Source of the DNA: Spirochaetaceae bacterium
Lineage (GTDB): Bacteria > Spirochaetota > Spirochaetia > DSM-27196 > SKKC01
NCBI GenBank assembly: GCA_003554375.1
Contig: PWGF01000405.1
Location: forward strand, 1 to 23,555
Length of the DNA stretch: 23,555 nt
Direction of reading: 5' to 3'
Shown here: positions 14,995 through 22,786 of the stretch, in pieces
Layout: every line of letters starts with the position of its first letter
Numbering within the stretch: the stretch's first letter is position 1
Translations under genes and position numbers: made by a program
The notes under the pieces: model-generated
The model's input: the letters and a program-made list of their open reading frames with translations, nothing else
Database searches by the model: none
Told to the model about the DNA's origin: nothing

Positions 14995-16200
14995 ATGGCT
15001 GATCCAACGAACTACCACATCGTCGTGATCGGAGGGGGCGGTACGGGAGCCGCGCTGGCCTACGATCTGGCTCAACGGGGATACCGGGCGACCCTCCTGG
15101 AGCGGGGGGAGCTAACCTCGGGAACCACCGGGCGGCACCACGGCCAGCTCCATTCGGGTGCCCGGTATGCCGCGGGCGACCGCAGCATCGCGCGTGAATG
15201 TATGGAAGAAACGCGCGTTCTCATGCGGATTGCGCCGGAGGCAATCGAGTACAACTCCGGGCTATTCGTTGCGCTGACCGCCGAGGACGAAGCGTTCGCG
15301 GAGACGTTCGTAGAGTCGTGCGCCGAGGCGGGTATCCCGACTGAACGGCTTTCGGCGGAGGCGTGTTTGCGGCTGGAGCCCGGTCTCAACCCGGCGATCC
15401 GTTGCGGCGTGCGAGTTCCCGACGGAACGCTGGATGCGTGGCGGTTGCCGCTACATTTCTTCGCGGCGGCCCGCGGGCACGGAGCGTTGATTCGGAACTT
15501 CGCGCCGGTTGTCGGGATCGAGCTCGACCGGACGGGGGTCCGGGCCGTGCGCATGCGCGATCTGCGGAGCAAGCGCGAGGAGGAGATCGGATGTGACCTG
15601 GTGATAAACGCGGCCGGAGCCTGGGCAGGACAGGTTGCCGGTTTGGCGGGAGTGTCGCTTCCACTTACGCCGGCTCCGGGATCGATGCTGGCAGTGCGCA
15701 AGCGCCTCACCAACCTGGTGGTGAGCAGGCTCCACCCTGCCGGGGACGGCGATATCTTGGTGCCGCAGCGGGGGCTGTCGATCATCGGGTCCACCCAATG
15801 GCAAACCGACGACCCGGACGACGTTGTTCCATCGGACGAGGAGGTGGAGTTCCTCCGGGAGTCGGCGGTCGCGATGGTGCCGGGTTTCGCGGAAGCGCCC
15901 TATCAAGCGGCGTGGGCGGCGGTGCGGCCTCTTGCCGGGGCGTCGGTGGATGTCGAAGCCGGCCGCGCACTCTCGCGTGATTTCGTCACGATCGACCACG
16001 GAAAGAACGATGGAGTCGGAGGCCTGGTAAGCTTGATCGGCGGAAAGGCCACGACGCTGCGGGCCATGGCGGAGCAGGCGGTGGACGTAGTCGGGGGGCT
16101 GCTCGATGTCTCTCGCGAGTGTCGAACAGCTGAGTACGTACTGCCTTCGCACCGAGCCTACTACCGCAATCACGCGACGGAGCCGGAGCGTAGCGCATAG
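14995..16200 (+). CDS. GlpA-like FAD-dependent dehydrogenase (glycerol-3-phosphate dehydrogenase family)
   Basis: This 401-residue flavoprotein belongs to the D-amino-acid-oxidase fold. The Rossmann FAD motif VIGGGGTGAALAYDLA lies at 11-26, followed by an acidic strand end (LLERGE). SGTTGRHHGQLHSGARYA at 42-59 matches the signature of the anaerobic glycerol-3-phosphate dehydrogenase subunit GlpA. INAAGAWAG near 203 is the second FAD-contact block. The C-terminal Cys-rich BFD-like extension of full GlpA is missing, so electrons must leave by another route, presumably the SdhB-like protein encoded 16 nt downstream. The substrate is probably a 2-hydroxy compound or glycerol-3-phosphate; L-2-hydroxyglutarate-type oxidation is an alternative within the fold. 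AAGGGG lies rather far (about 13 nt) upstream of ATG 14995. Confidence 0.85.
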   Translation: MADPTNYHIVVIGGGGTGAALAYDLAQRGYRATLLERGELTSGTTGRHHGQLHSGARYAAGDRSIARECMEETRVLMRIAPEAIEYNSGLFVALTAEDEAFAETFVESCAEAGIPTERLSAEACLRLEPGLNPAIRCGVRVPDGTLDAWRLPLHFFAAARGHGALIRNFAPVVGIELDRTGVRAVRMRDLRSKREEEIGCDLVINAAGAWAGQVAGLAGVSLPLTPAPGSMLAVRKRLTNLVVSRLHPAGDGDILVPQRGLSIIGSTQWQTDDPDDVVPSDEEVEFLRESAVAMVPGFAEAPYQAAWAAVRPLAGASVDVEAGRALSRDFVTIDHGKNDGVGGLVSLIGGKATTLRAMAEQAVDVVGGLLDVSRECRTAEYVLPSHRAYYRNHATEPERSA

Positions 16201-16216
16201 AAGGACGGGAGGAGCT

Positions 16217-16903
16217 ATGAGCGAACGGAATCGGACGGTGGCGGTCTATCGGAATCGAGAGGTCGGGTTCCAAGAGTTTACCGTGCCGGAGAACGAGCGA
16301 ACGACGGTGTTGGACGCGCTCGAGTACATTCGCGCTCGAATCGATCCGGATTTGATGTACCGTCATTCGTGTCATCACGGTTCATGCGGGACCTGCGGAT
16401 GCGCCGTGGACGGAAAGTTCGTGTTATCGTGCCTGACGCGCTTGGGCGATCTCGAGGGGGACGTGGTTCGGGTTGAGCCGCTCCCGACAATGGATCACAT
16501 CGGCGATCTGGCGGTGGACCCGACCAAGTTTTTCGAGGAGTTTCCCGAGGGTCTTACGTACTTGAGACCGAGTGAGGTGAACGCCAAGGCCGAGCGACCG
16601 GAGGACGTCGCGGAATACACGCGGTTCGAAAACTGTATCGAGTGCGGACTGTGCGTGAGCACCTGCCCGGTCACCGCCGACTTCACCGGGCCCGCCGCGC
16701 TGGCTGCGATCGACCGGGAAATCGAGAAGCATCCGGAGCGCGAGGACGAGATGCTCGACCTTGCCGACGGCAAGCGAGGAGCCGCGGCGTGCGAGCGGGC
16801 GCTGAACTGCAGCCGGGTCTGCCCCACCGGGGTCTATCCCGCCAAGCACATCGCATTCCTCAATCGCAAGCTCGGAAAACGCCGCGCCGCCGAGAAGGAG
16901 TGA
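16217..16903 (+). CDS. SdhB/FrdB-like iron-sulfur protein
   Basis: This 228-residue protein has the full cluster set of succinate dehydrogenase/fumarate reductase iron-sulfur subunits. The 2Fe-2S domain has Cys52, 57, 60 and 72 (CHHGSCGTCGC, then SC). The ferredoxin-like domain has Cys140, 143, 146 and 150 (CIECGLCVSTCP) and Cys192, 198 and 202 (CERALNCSRVCP). The last spacings equal those of E. coli SdhB, so 2Fe-2S, 4Fe-4S and 3Fe-4S centres are expected. No SdhA, SdhC or SdhD gene is adjacent. Its partner is the GlpA-like flavoprotein 16 nt upstream, and ATG 16217 follows a strong GGGAGGAG site. It probably takes electrons from that flavin and passes them to quinone or another acceptor. A convergent hairpin terminator lies about 130 nt downstream. 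Confidence 0.9.
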   Translation: MSERNRTVAVYRNREVGFQEFTVPENERTTVLDALEYIRARIDPDLMYRHSCHHGSCGTCGCAVDGKFVLSCLTRLGDLEGDVVRVEPLPTMDHIGDLAVDPTKFFEEFPEGLTYLRPSEVNAKAERPEDVAEYTRFENCIECGLCVSTCPVTADFTGPAALAAIDREIEKHPEREDEMLDLADGKRGAAACERALNCSRVCPTGVYPAKHIAFLNRKLGKRRAAEKE

Positions 16904-16910
16904 TAGAGGC

Positions 16911-16928
16911 GGCGGCCGGCTTTGGTGG
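16911..16928 (+). repeat. Short intergenic repeat GGCGGCCGGCTTYGGTGG, copy 1
   Basis: This is identical to 18723-18740 except for one position. The related inverse core CCGACCGAAGCCGGCC is at 14780-14795. All three are in intergenic DNA. Confidence 0.6.
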
Positions 16929-17029
16929 GGGCGGGCTGCGGCGGGTGGGCCGGCGCGATATCGGGGCGCGGCGAAGCGGCATCCGTGGTCGAGATGTCCC
17001 GCGCCGGCAAGCGGCGGAGTGGCCCGTGT

Positions 17030-17056
17030 GGGCCGGGTAATTCGGTTATCCGGCCC
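17030..17056. terminator. Bidirectional hairpin terminator between convergent genes
   Basis: GGGCCGGGTAA pairs with TTATCCGGCCC around the loop TTCGG, an 11-bp stem with one G-T wobble. It lies between the SdhB-like gene (+) and the glycoside hydrolase gene (-). No long T-run follows on either side, so it is an intrinsic terminator only in the broad sense. Confidence 0.6.
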
Positions 17057-17061
17057 CGACA

Positions 17062-17079
17062 GGCCCCGAAACAGGGGCC
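17062..17079 (-). terminator. Second hairpin next to the hydrolase stop codon
   Basis: GGCCCC-GAAACA-GGGGCC forms a 6-bp stem that begins 7 nt beyond the minus-strand stop codon. The CCGGCCCC of the first hairpin (17050-17057) could instead pair with GGGGCCGG at 17074-17081, so the two structures compete. Confidence 0.5.
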
Positions 17080-17086
17080 GGGTGCC

Positions 17087-18508
17087 TCAGAGCTTGTCGA
17101 TGAGCATCGAGCACTTGCCTGAGGGGATAGGCAAGGTTTTCTTCTTGCGTCCGAGGATATCGATTGTGAAGTAGTAGAGCTTCTCCGACTCCAGCCGGAT
17201 CTCCCAGCCGCGAGGTGTCTTGTTGGTGAGGATCGTAACCATGTTCCGCTTGAGCGAAAGGTTCTCTATCCCCATGATCTCCAGCGTCGGTATGATCCAG
17301 TCCACCGTCTTGCGCGGCAGGCTGACGTAGAGCCCGATCACGTTTTCGATCATGAGCGCGATGCTCGCGAGCCCCACGTGCGTCAGGAATAGCGGGCGAG
17401 GGAAGCCTTGCTTTCCGCGCCACCGCGACGGGCCGTCTTGACGCGGCCGGTAAGCCTCCCAGATGTTCCCCTTCTCTTTGCCCTCCGGATGCAGCGTGTC
17501 CAAGATGTAGTAGAGGTGCCGAATGGCGCACTCGCGCGCCAGCTCGAAATGGCCGTACTTCTCCAGCCCTTTGATCACCATGAACGTAAACGGCGTGAAC
17601 ACCGACCCCTTGAATCCGCCTCCCTGCTCGTCGAACTCGGGGTGATCGGCGGAAAGCGTGGGGAAGGGGTTCTCCAGACCGAAGGTCTCCGGGTTGTTGA
17701 CGTGTTTGACGAGCTCGTCCGCCTTGACTTCGTTCGGCAGTTCGGCCAGCATCGGCCAGAAGCCGCCGATGGTCTTGCTGGTAAGCTGGTTTTCTTGGGC
17801 ATCCAGATCGAAGTAGAAGCCCTCGCGCTCGTTCCACATCTGCTGGTTGATACGGGTTTTGAGCGTGAAGTAGTGGCGCTTGTAGGTGAAGCTGATTTCT
17901 TTGTCGTTGAGGATGTCTCCGAGCTCCGACATGTAGAGCGCGTTCAACGCCTGCTGAGCGTTGAAATCCACCGGGTACTGCATACCCTTGCGTGGTGAGT
18001 TGGGCATCCCTGTGCCGGCGAGTGGGACCGAGTAGAGTCCGTTTTCCTTCTGAAAGCTCCTCTGGAGCCAGTCGAAGTACGCCTGGAGCTTGGGCATCAC
18101 GTCGCGTACTCGCTTCTTGTTGCCGATCTTGTGAAAGAGATTGTACTCTGCCCACGAGAAGAGCGGCGGGTTGACTCCGCGCGAGTTCTCGCGTGGGAGA
18201 ACCGGTTGCCCGTCCTCGACGCTATAATCGCACCGAATGGCGCCGTCCTCTTCCTGCTTCTTGTAGAAGCTGTCCAGCTGGGGCGCCGGCGGGTAGATGC
18301 GGTTGCTATACACCAGGAAGAATGAGGCAAAACACGACTCGAACTGGTTCAAAGTGGCGTTTTCGGGGTAGTTGAAGTAGCGGTTCTCGAACCCGTTCTT
18401 CTGGTTCCCCTTCTGCCAGAAGTCATGCGCCCACGCCCAGCTCTGGTCGTAGAGATCGACGAAGTCTTGATCGTAGAAATGGACGGTAGGAAAATCCTTC
18501 TTTACCAC
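17087..18508 (-). CDS. MGH1/GH63-like (alpha/alpha)6-barrel glycoside hydrolase, altered active site
   Basis: This 473-residue protein has no signal peptide, so it is probably cytoplasmic. The pattern of aromatic-rich helices and the blocks FNAQQALNALY, GGFKGSVFTPFTF and NIWEAYRP fit the trehalase / mannosylglycerate hydrolase / GH63 fold, and Glu351 in WEAYRP is in place for the catalytic base. Most relatives have SGxDxSxR with the acid Asp. Here the corresponding segment is GTGMPNSPRKG, with Pro169 where the Asp is expected, so hydrolysis may be lost or use another acid, perhaps Asp181. The start is GTG 18508 with GAGGG 6 nt upstream. It stands alone, with no transporter or sugar kinase beside it. 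The substrate, if any, is probably an alpha-linked disaccharide or glycoside. Confidence 0.75.
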   Translation of the reverse strand: MVKKDFPTVHFYDQDFVDLYDQSWAWAHDFWQKGNQKNGFENRYFNYPENATLNQFESCFASFFLVYSNRIYPPAPQLDSFYKKQEEDGAIRCDYSVEDGQPVLPRENSRGVNPPLFSWAEYNLFHKIGNKKRVRDVMPKLQAYFDWLQRSFQKENGLYSVPLAGTGMPNSPRKGMQYPVDFNAQQALNALYMSELGDILNDKEISFTYKRHYFTLKTRINQQMWNEREGFYFDLDAQENQLTSKTIGGFWPMLAELPNEVKADELVKHVNNPETFGLENPFPTLSADHPEFDEQGGGFKGSVFTPFTFMVIKGLEKYGHFELARECAIRHLYYILDTLHPEGKEKGNIWEAYRPRQDGPSRWRGKQGFPRPLFLTHVGLASIALMIENVIGLYVSLPRKTVDWIIPTLEIMGIENLSLKRNMVTILTNKTPRGWEIRLESEKLYYFTIDILGRKKKTLPIPSGKCSMLIDKL

Positions 18509-18665
18509 CGGTATCCCTCGACTTTGCGGCCACCGGCACAGGATACTCCTTCCAGCCGGTCACAGCCGGTTCCGACGCCATTGGGCGGGGCCGCCCGCAC
18601 TGTCGAGGGACTGGAAGCGCGGCATCCTATGCGTTGCGCGGCAATTATCCCACAGAGTGGCGCAA

Positions 18666-18694
18666 AACATACAACAGTGCGACCGCGCAGTCAA
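18666..18694 (-). promoter_or_regulatory. Predicted promoter of the glycoside hydrolase gene
   Basis: On the minus strand TTGACT (18694-18689), a 17-nt spacer and TATGTT (18671-18666) match the consensus at 5 of 6 and 4 of 6. The leader would be about 150 nt. GATAAT at 18649-18644 is an alternative -10 with poorer spacing. Confidence 0.5.
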
Positions 18695-18700
18695 ACCCCC

Positions 18701-18740
18701 GGAGCGTGAGGCGAGGATTGTTGGCGGCCGGCTTCGGTGG
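18701..18740 (+). repeat. Adjoining copies of two intergenic repeats
   Basis: 18701-18728 is the second copy of the 28-bp repeat of 14861-14888. It overlaps the second copy of GGCGGCCGGCTTCGGTGG (18723-18740; first copy 16911-16928). The overlap suggests the two are parts of one larger, decayed element. Confidence 0.6.
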
Positions 18741-18812
18741 CAACGGCTCGGTGTGGGGTTTCCGGATGGGTGGGCTTTCCTCTAGGGAAGCTCCGGTAGT
18801 ATCGTTGCCGCC

Positions 18813-20240
18813 ATGAGTACAGATAGTGCTCGTGCTCGCGCCGAAGCGCGTACTCGCTCGCTCGGCGAGGGGGCACTGCGTGGAACGCTGTTCCGGCTGA
18901 GCCTGCCTGCGATCATCGGGATGAGCAGCAACGCGCTGTACAACGTAGTGGACTCGATCTTCATCGGACGGCTTGGGACGACGGCGCTCGGGGCGGTGGC
19001 GATTGCCTTTCCGATCTTTGCGCTGATCGGCGCCATCGGGATCAGCTTCGGCATGGGAGCGGCAAGCTTTGTCAGCAGGCGGCTCGGTGCGGGAGACCGG
19101 CCGTCGGCTGATCGGGCGCTGTCGGCCGCGGTTGTTTCGGTCATTGTCATCGGGTTGAGTATCTCGGCCGTCGGGCTCGTGTTCCTCGAGCCGTTGCTGC
19201 GGCTCTTCGGCGCAACCGACACGATCGTCCCGTATGCCATGCAGTATGCGCGCGTGCTCGTCGCCGGCTCCACGATTATTATGCTCAAGATCTGCTTCAA
19301 CAATGTGGTGCGCGCCGAAGGCAACACGCGTTGGAGTATGATCGGCATGGTGACGGGGGCGGGCCTGAACATAGTCTTAGACCCGATCCTGATCTTTGGG
19401 GCCGGCCTCGGGATCACCGGCGCGGCGTGGGCCACGATTATCAGTCAGAGCGTGAGCCTCGCGCTGCTTGCCGGGTACTTCGTCCTGAAGCGGAGCTACG
19501 TTCGGTTCAACCTGTTGCGGTTCCGGCTGCCCCTCGCCCATTACCGGGAAATCGTCTGGGTAGGTACGCCGATGTTCTTCCGTCAAGCGCTGGCAAGCAT
19601 GGGGATAGCGCTTCTCAATACGCTTGCCGCGCCGTACGGCGATGCCGCCGTGGGAGCGCTCGGGATTGCGCTCCGGGTCATGATATTCGGGATGATGCCG
19701 GTGTACGGTTTCGGCCAGGGGTACCAGCCGATGGCCGGATACAACTACGGTGCAGGCTACTACCGGCGGCTTTTTGGCGTGGTAAGGCTCAGCTTGACGT
19801 GGACCACGGTGTACGCGACCGCGCTGGCGGCACTTCTTGTGAGCCTGGCCCCCACGGTAGTGCGGTTCTTCAGTGCCGATCCGGAGGTCGTTGCGATCGG
19901 CGCCCGGGGGATGCGCTTCATATTTAGTGCATTTCCTGTGTTCGGCGTGCAGGTTATCAGCATGGTGAGCTTTCAGGCGCTGGGCAAGCCGATGTCGGCG
20001 ATGCTCATCGGCCTGGCGCGGCAAGGCCTCTTCCTCGTCCCGATCGCCCTCCTGCTCTCGCTCTCCATCGGGCTGGACGGGGTCCTCGCGGCCCAAGGCG
20101 TCTCGGACCTCCTTACCGGCCTCCTGGCAGGCCTTCTCGGGTTGGGGCTTCTGAGGCAGCTTCGCCGCGAAGAGCGCACACGTGACCGTTCGATATCGCC
20201 GGCAGGGGTGAAAGAAGCGACCGAGCCGGTCGTTTCGTAG
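18813..20240 (+). CDS. MATE-family efflux transporter
   Basis: This 475-residue integral membrane protein has about twelve hydrophobic segments in two pseudo-symmetric halves, the usual MATE length and topology. Recognisable blocks are LSLPAIIGMSSNALYNVVDSIFIGRLG near the N-terminus, FGMGAASFVSRRLGAGD, NNVVRAEGNTRWSMIGMVTGAGLNIVLDPILIF, and in the second half MPVYGFGQGYQPMAGYNYGAG. These are typical of the MepA/DinF-like branch that couples Na+ or H+ import to export of cationic drugs or metabolites. The substrate is unknown. ATG 18813 starts just before the hydrophilic N-terminal tail; no clear ribosome-binding site precedes it, so a leaderless or weakly translated message is possible. It is a single gene, convergent with the SPFH operon. 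Confidence 0.92.
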   Translation: MSTDSARARAEARTRSLGEGALRGTLFRLSLPAIIGMSSNALYNVVDSIFIGRLGTTALGAVAIAFPIFALIGAIGISFGMGAASFVSRRLGAGDRPSADRALSAAVVSVIVIGLSISAVGLVFLEPLLRLFGATDTIVPYAMQYARVLVAGSTIIMLKICFNNVVRAEGNTRWSMIGMVTGAGLNIVLDPILIFGAGLGITGAAWATIISQSVSLALLAGYFVLKRSYVRFNLLRFRLPLAHYREIVWVGTPMFFRQALASMGIALLNTLAAPYGDAAVGALGIALRVMIFGMMPVYGFGQGYQPMAGYNYGAGYYRRLFGVVRLSLTWTTVYATALAALLVSLAPTVVRFFSADPEVVAIGARGMRFIFSAFPVFGVQVISMVSFQALGKPMSAMLIGLARQGLFLVPIALLLSLSIGLDGVLAAQGVSDLLTGLLAGLLGLGLLRQLRREERTRDRSISPAGVKEATEPVVS

Positions 20241-20439
20241 ATTTCACAGCTTCCGGGGAGATGTACTCGCCTGCGCGGCGGGCCCGGGTTGGAACCCGCG
20301 CCCCGGTTTGCTGCCCGCGCCGCCCGTGCGGGCCCGCGCCGCCGTGCCGTTGTAGGCCTGCGCCGGCCCGCTCGGTTCAGCCGGGCGCGGGCGCCCGGGG
20401 AGGACGCAGCCGAGCGGTGCCGGGCCTGCGGTGCCGGGC
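20241..20439. repeat. GC-rich, hairpin-forming convergent gap
   Basis: This 199-nt gap is extremely GC-rich. GGGCCCGGGT at 20280-20289 pairs with ACCCGCGCCC at 20294-20303 (one mismatch), a probable bidirectional terminator for the MATE and SPFH genes. CCCGCGCCGCC is repeated about 17 nt apart after that. The block GCCTGCGCCGGCCCGCTCGG-TTCAGCC near 20358-20390 resembles the repeat units at 11504-11695. Confidence 0.5.
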
Positions 20440-21405
20440 TCAGCCGTGTTGGTCCATGTCTTCGGTGCCCAGGCGCTTGCTGCGCTGGACCATCCGGTTG
20501 ACGGTCTCCATCACCGAATTGATGTTGGTGAGGTCCATCGGAAGGATGAGGCGCGTGTCGTTGCGGGCGAGCTTCTGAAGCTCCTGGATGTAGCTTTCGG
20601 AGATCTGCATGACGAGTGCTTCATCGCCGCCGTCTTTAGAGATCGCTTCCGCAATGCGGCTGATGCTCATAGCGCCGGCTTTTGCAAGGGCGCGGATCTC
20701 CGAGGCGTGTCCGGTGGCTTCGTTGATGCGACGCTCCTTCTCGCCTTCACTGCGGTTGATTGCCTCTTGTTTCTCACCGGTGGAGTAGTTGATCCGGGAT
20801 TCCATCTCCCCGTAGCTCCGGGCGATGACGGCGCGCTTCTCGCGCTCGGCACGCATCTGGGTCTCCATGGCGGTGAGAATGTTGTCCGGGACCTTGATGT
20901 TCTGGATCTCGTAGCGAGTGATCTTCACGCCCCACGGGTCGGTAGCTTCGTCGATGCTTTTGAGAATGGAGGCGTTGATGCTCTCCCGTTCCTCGAAGGT
21001 TTTGTCCAGCTCTAGCTTGCCGATGACGCTCCGCATTGTGGTCTGCGCAAGCTGGATGGTGGCGTACCGGTAGTCTCTGATGCCGTAGCTTGCTTTTCGC
21101 GGCTCCATCACTTTGAAGTAGAGGACGCCGTCCACCTCGATTCGCACGTTGTCGTAGGTGAAGCACGGCTGAGTCGGGACATCGATCGCTTGTTCCTTCA
21201 GGTTATGGCGATAGCGGACTCGATCGATGAACGGCACGAGCATGTGGATGCCTGCGCCGAGGGTGCGGACGTACTTGCCGAGCCGTTCGATCACGACGCC
21301 GGTCTGCGCCGGGATGATCTTGATCGAGCGGATGACCGCAATCAGAAATAGCCCGATCACAATGACCAGCAGAATGTTCAACGGAGCCAAAATCCAGAGT
21401 TCCAT
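20440..21405 (-). CDS. SPFH/stomatin-like (paraslipin, QmcA-type) membrane protein
   Basis: This 321-residue protein has one N-terminal membrane segment (about 5-25), a band-7/SPFH domain (about 30-190), and a long helical region. The signature VIERLGKYVRTLGAGIHMLVPFID and the block WGVKITRYEIQNI are typical of paraslipins. At about 190-235 it contains 11-residue repeats of the type SxGExxxxIN (GEMESRINYST, GEKQEAINRSE, GEKERRINEAT), expected to form coiled coil. These proteins oligomerise into membrane rings or microdomains and often work with NfeD. AAGGAG lies 7 nt before ATG 21405. It is the third gene of the nfeD operon, 42 nt after a paralogue, and the two share most motifs, indicating tandem duplication. 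Confidence 0.9.
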   Translation of the reverse strand: MELWILAPLNILLVIVIGLFLIAVIRSIKIIPAQTGVVIERLGKYVRTLGAGIHMLVPFIDRVRYRHNLKEQAIDVPTQPCFTYDNVRIEVDGVLYFKVMEPRKASYGIRDYRYATIQLAQTTMRSVIGKLELDKTFEERESINASILKSIDEATDPWGVKITRYEIQNIKVPDNILTAMETQMRAEREKRAVIARSYGEMESRINYSTGEKQEAINRSEGEKERRINEATGHASEIRALAKAGAMSISRIAEAISKDGGDEALVMQISESYIQELQKLARNDTRLILPMDLTNINSVMETVNRMVQRSKRLGTEDMDQHG

Positions 21406-21447
21406 TGCTCTTCTCCTTGCTCTCTACGCTCTTAACGGCTGCTTCGG

Positions 21448-22644
21448 TTAGCGGCCGGGGCGATCGGCCTGCCAATCGCCGTGGTATGAACCCGATGCGG
21501 ATCTGCCGGATGCGGCCCCGGAGCCGCTCTCGCGCCCGGACCCGCTCCGGCTACTTCCGCCTTGGGGCCTCCCGCCGGATCGAGACGCGCTCTCCCGGGA
21601 GGTTTCGCGCATGGGCCGCTGCGTCTCGCTCGTAGAGGCCGACCGCCCCTGCGAACCGCCGCCGCCACCGCGGCCGCCTTGATCGCTACCTTGCGTGAAG
21701 CCGGCTTGCCGGGTTATCTCCGGCGAGCCTCGGCCACGCCCGGTGAGGCTCTCCAGAGCTCCTTTTATCTGCGCAAGGTCGTAGGGAAGGACCTGGGTCT
21801 CTGCCTGGTCCAGGATCTGGCCGAGTTGGGAGATAAACTGCTGCGCGATTCGAAGGCTGACCGCTTCCTTGCCCTTGGGATGCTGGAGCGATTTGGCGAT
21901 CTCGGCGATTCCGTCCGCGGTGGCTTCGGCGATGATCTGCACCGCCTCCGCACGGCCGTCCGCCTCGTTGATCCGGCGCTGCTGTTCGCCCTCACTCAGG
22001 TTGATCGCTTCTTTCCGCTCACCCTTGGACCGGTTGATGCGGCTCTCTTTCTCACCCTCACTGGCCAGAATCTCCGCACGGCGCTCGCGCTCGGCGCGAA
22101 CCTGCTGCTCCATCGCCTTCATGACCGTATCGGTGGGGGTGATGTCCTTGATCTCGTAGCGGGTCACCTTGATTCCCCACGGATCGCTCGCTTCGTCAAC
22201 CGCCTTGACCACCGCGTTGTTGATGGAGTCGCGCTCGCTGAATGAGTTGTCCAGATCGATCTTCCCGATTTCGCTGCGCATCGTGGTCTGGGCGAGCTGA
22301 GCAGTGGCGAAGCGGTAGTTCTCGATCCCGTAGCTTGCGCGCTCGGCATCTACGACCATGAGATAGAGCACCCCGTCGACGTTGACCTGAACGTTGTCCT
22401 TGGTGATACAGACCTGGGGAGCAACGTCGATCGCCTCCTCCTTGAGGAGCCGCTGGTAGGCGACCTTCTGGATGAACGGCACGACCAGATGGAATCCGGG
22501 GCCGAGCGTTTTTTTGAACTTCCCGAACTGCTCGACGATCCAGGCTTCCTGTTCCGGCACAACCCGGATCAGCTTGGAGAATACAATAAACAGCAGGATG
22601 ACGAGCCCGATCGTCAGGCCAAACTGCGTGATCAACTCCATCAT
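21448..22644 (-). CDS. SPFH/stomatin-like protein with Arg/Gly/Ser-rich C-terminal tail
   Basis: This 398-residue paralogue of the next gene has an N-terminal membrane segment (about 6-28), an SPFH domain (about 30-190, with IVEQFGKFKKTLGPGFHLVVPFIQK and WGIKVTRYEIKDI), and 11-residue repeats (about 195-235). From about residue 302 to the end is a low-complexity tail of nearly 100 residues made almost only of Gly, Ser, Arg, Gln and Glu (GGRGGGGGSQGRS, SRSGSGRESGSG). The tail is absent from the other copy and is probably disordered; it could bind nucleic acid or partners, which is inference. The start has two ATGs in a row with GGAGG 6 nt upstream. The gap to nfeD (142 nt) has a weak GC hairpin near 22732-22753. 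Confidence 0.88.
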   Translation of the reverse strand: MMELITQFGLTIGLVILLFIVFSKLIRVVPEQEAWIVEQFGKFKKTLGPGFHLVVPFIQKVAYQRLLKEEAIDVAPQVCITKDNVQVNVDGVLYLMVVDAERASYGIENYRFATAQLAQTTMRSEIGKIDLDNSFSERDSINNAVVKAVDEASDPWGIKVTRYEIKDITPTDTVMKAMEQQVRAERERRAEILASEGEKESRINRSKGERKEAINLSEGEQQRRINEADGRAEAVQIIAEATADGIAEIAKSLQHPKGKEAVSLRIAQQFISQLGQILDQAETQVLPYDLAQIKGALESLTGRGRGSPEITRQAGFTQGSDQGGRGGGGGSQGRSASTSETQRPMRETSRESASRSGGRPQGGSSRSGSGRESGSGAASGRSASGSYHGDWQADRPGR

Positions 22645-22731
22645 AACGATCCTCCCCGTTGTGAAGAGCCGCGGAGTCCGCGAACTCTCCCATTGAAATG
22701 CCGCTACCGCTCGAGCAACCGCCGTTGGCCG

Positions 22732-22753
22732 AAGGGGCCGGCGTCTGCCCCTT
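22732..22753 (-). other. Weak hairpin between nfeD and the first SPFH gene
   Basis: AAGGGGC and GCCCCTT form 7-bp arms around an 8-nt loop inside the nfeD operon. There is no T-run. It could lower read-through into the SPFH genes or be chance in GC-rich DNA. Confidence 0.3.
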
Positions 22754-22786
22754 TGCCGCCGCTACTTTCCGGCCGGGGCCTACAGC

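Larger units (their letters stand above)
18509..18812. other. Divergent intergenic region between the hydrolase and MATE genes
   Basis: About 304 nt. It contains the hydrolase promoter candidate (18666-18694) and, next to it, adjoining copies of two dispersed repeats (18701-18728 and 18723-18740). Near 18580-18600 a short GC palindrome (GGGCGGGGCCGCCC) is visible. No small gene or RNA is recognisable. The MATE gene has only a weak TAGTAT at 18797-18802 and no matching -35. Confidence 0.5.

Noticed and set aside
17046..18155. 369-codon frame on the same strand as the glycoside hydrolase
   Set aside because: Low-complexity Arg/Gln-rich shadow; the hydrolase frame carries the conserved family blocks.
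18774..18802. Promoter for the MATE gene using TAGTAT at 18797-18802
   Set aside because: No acceptable -35 at the right distance, and the start would fall almost on the ATG.
20241..20439. Direct GC repeats as a CRISPR-like array
   Set aside because: Units are short, irregular and palindromic, with no unique spacers and no cas genes.
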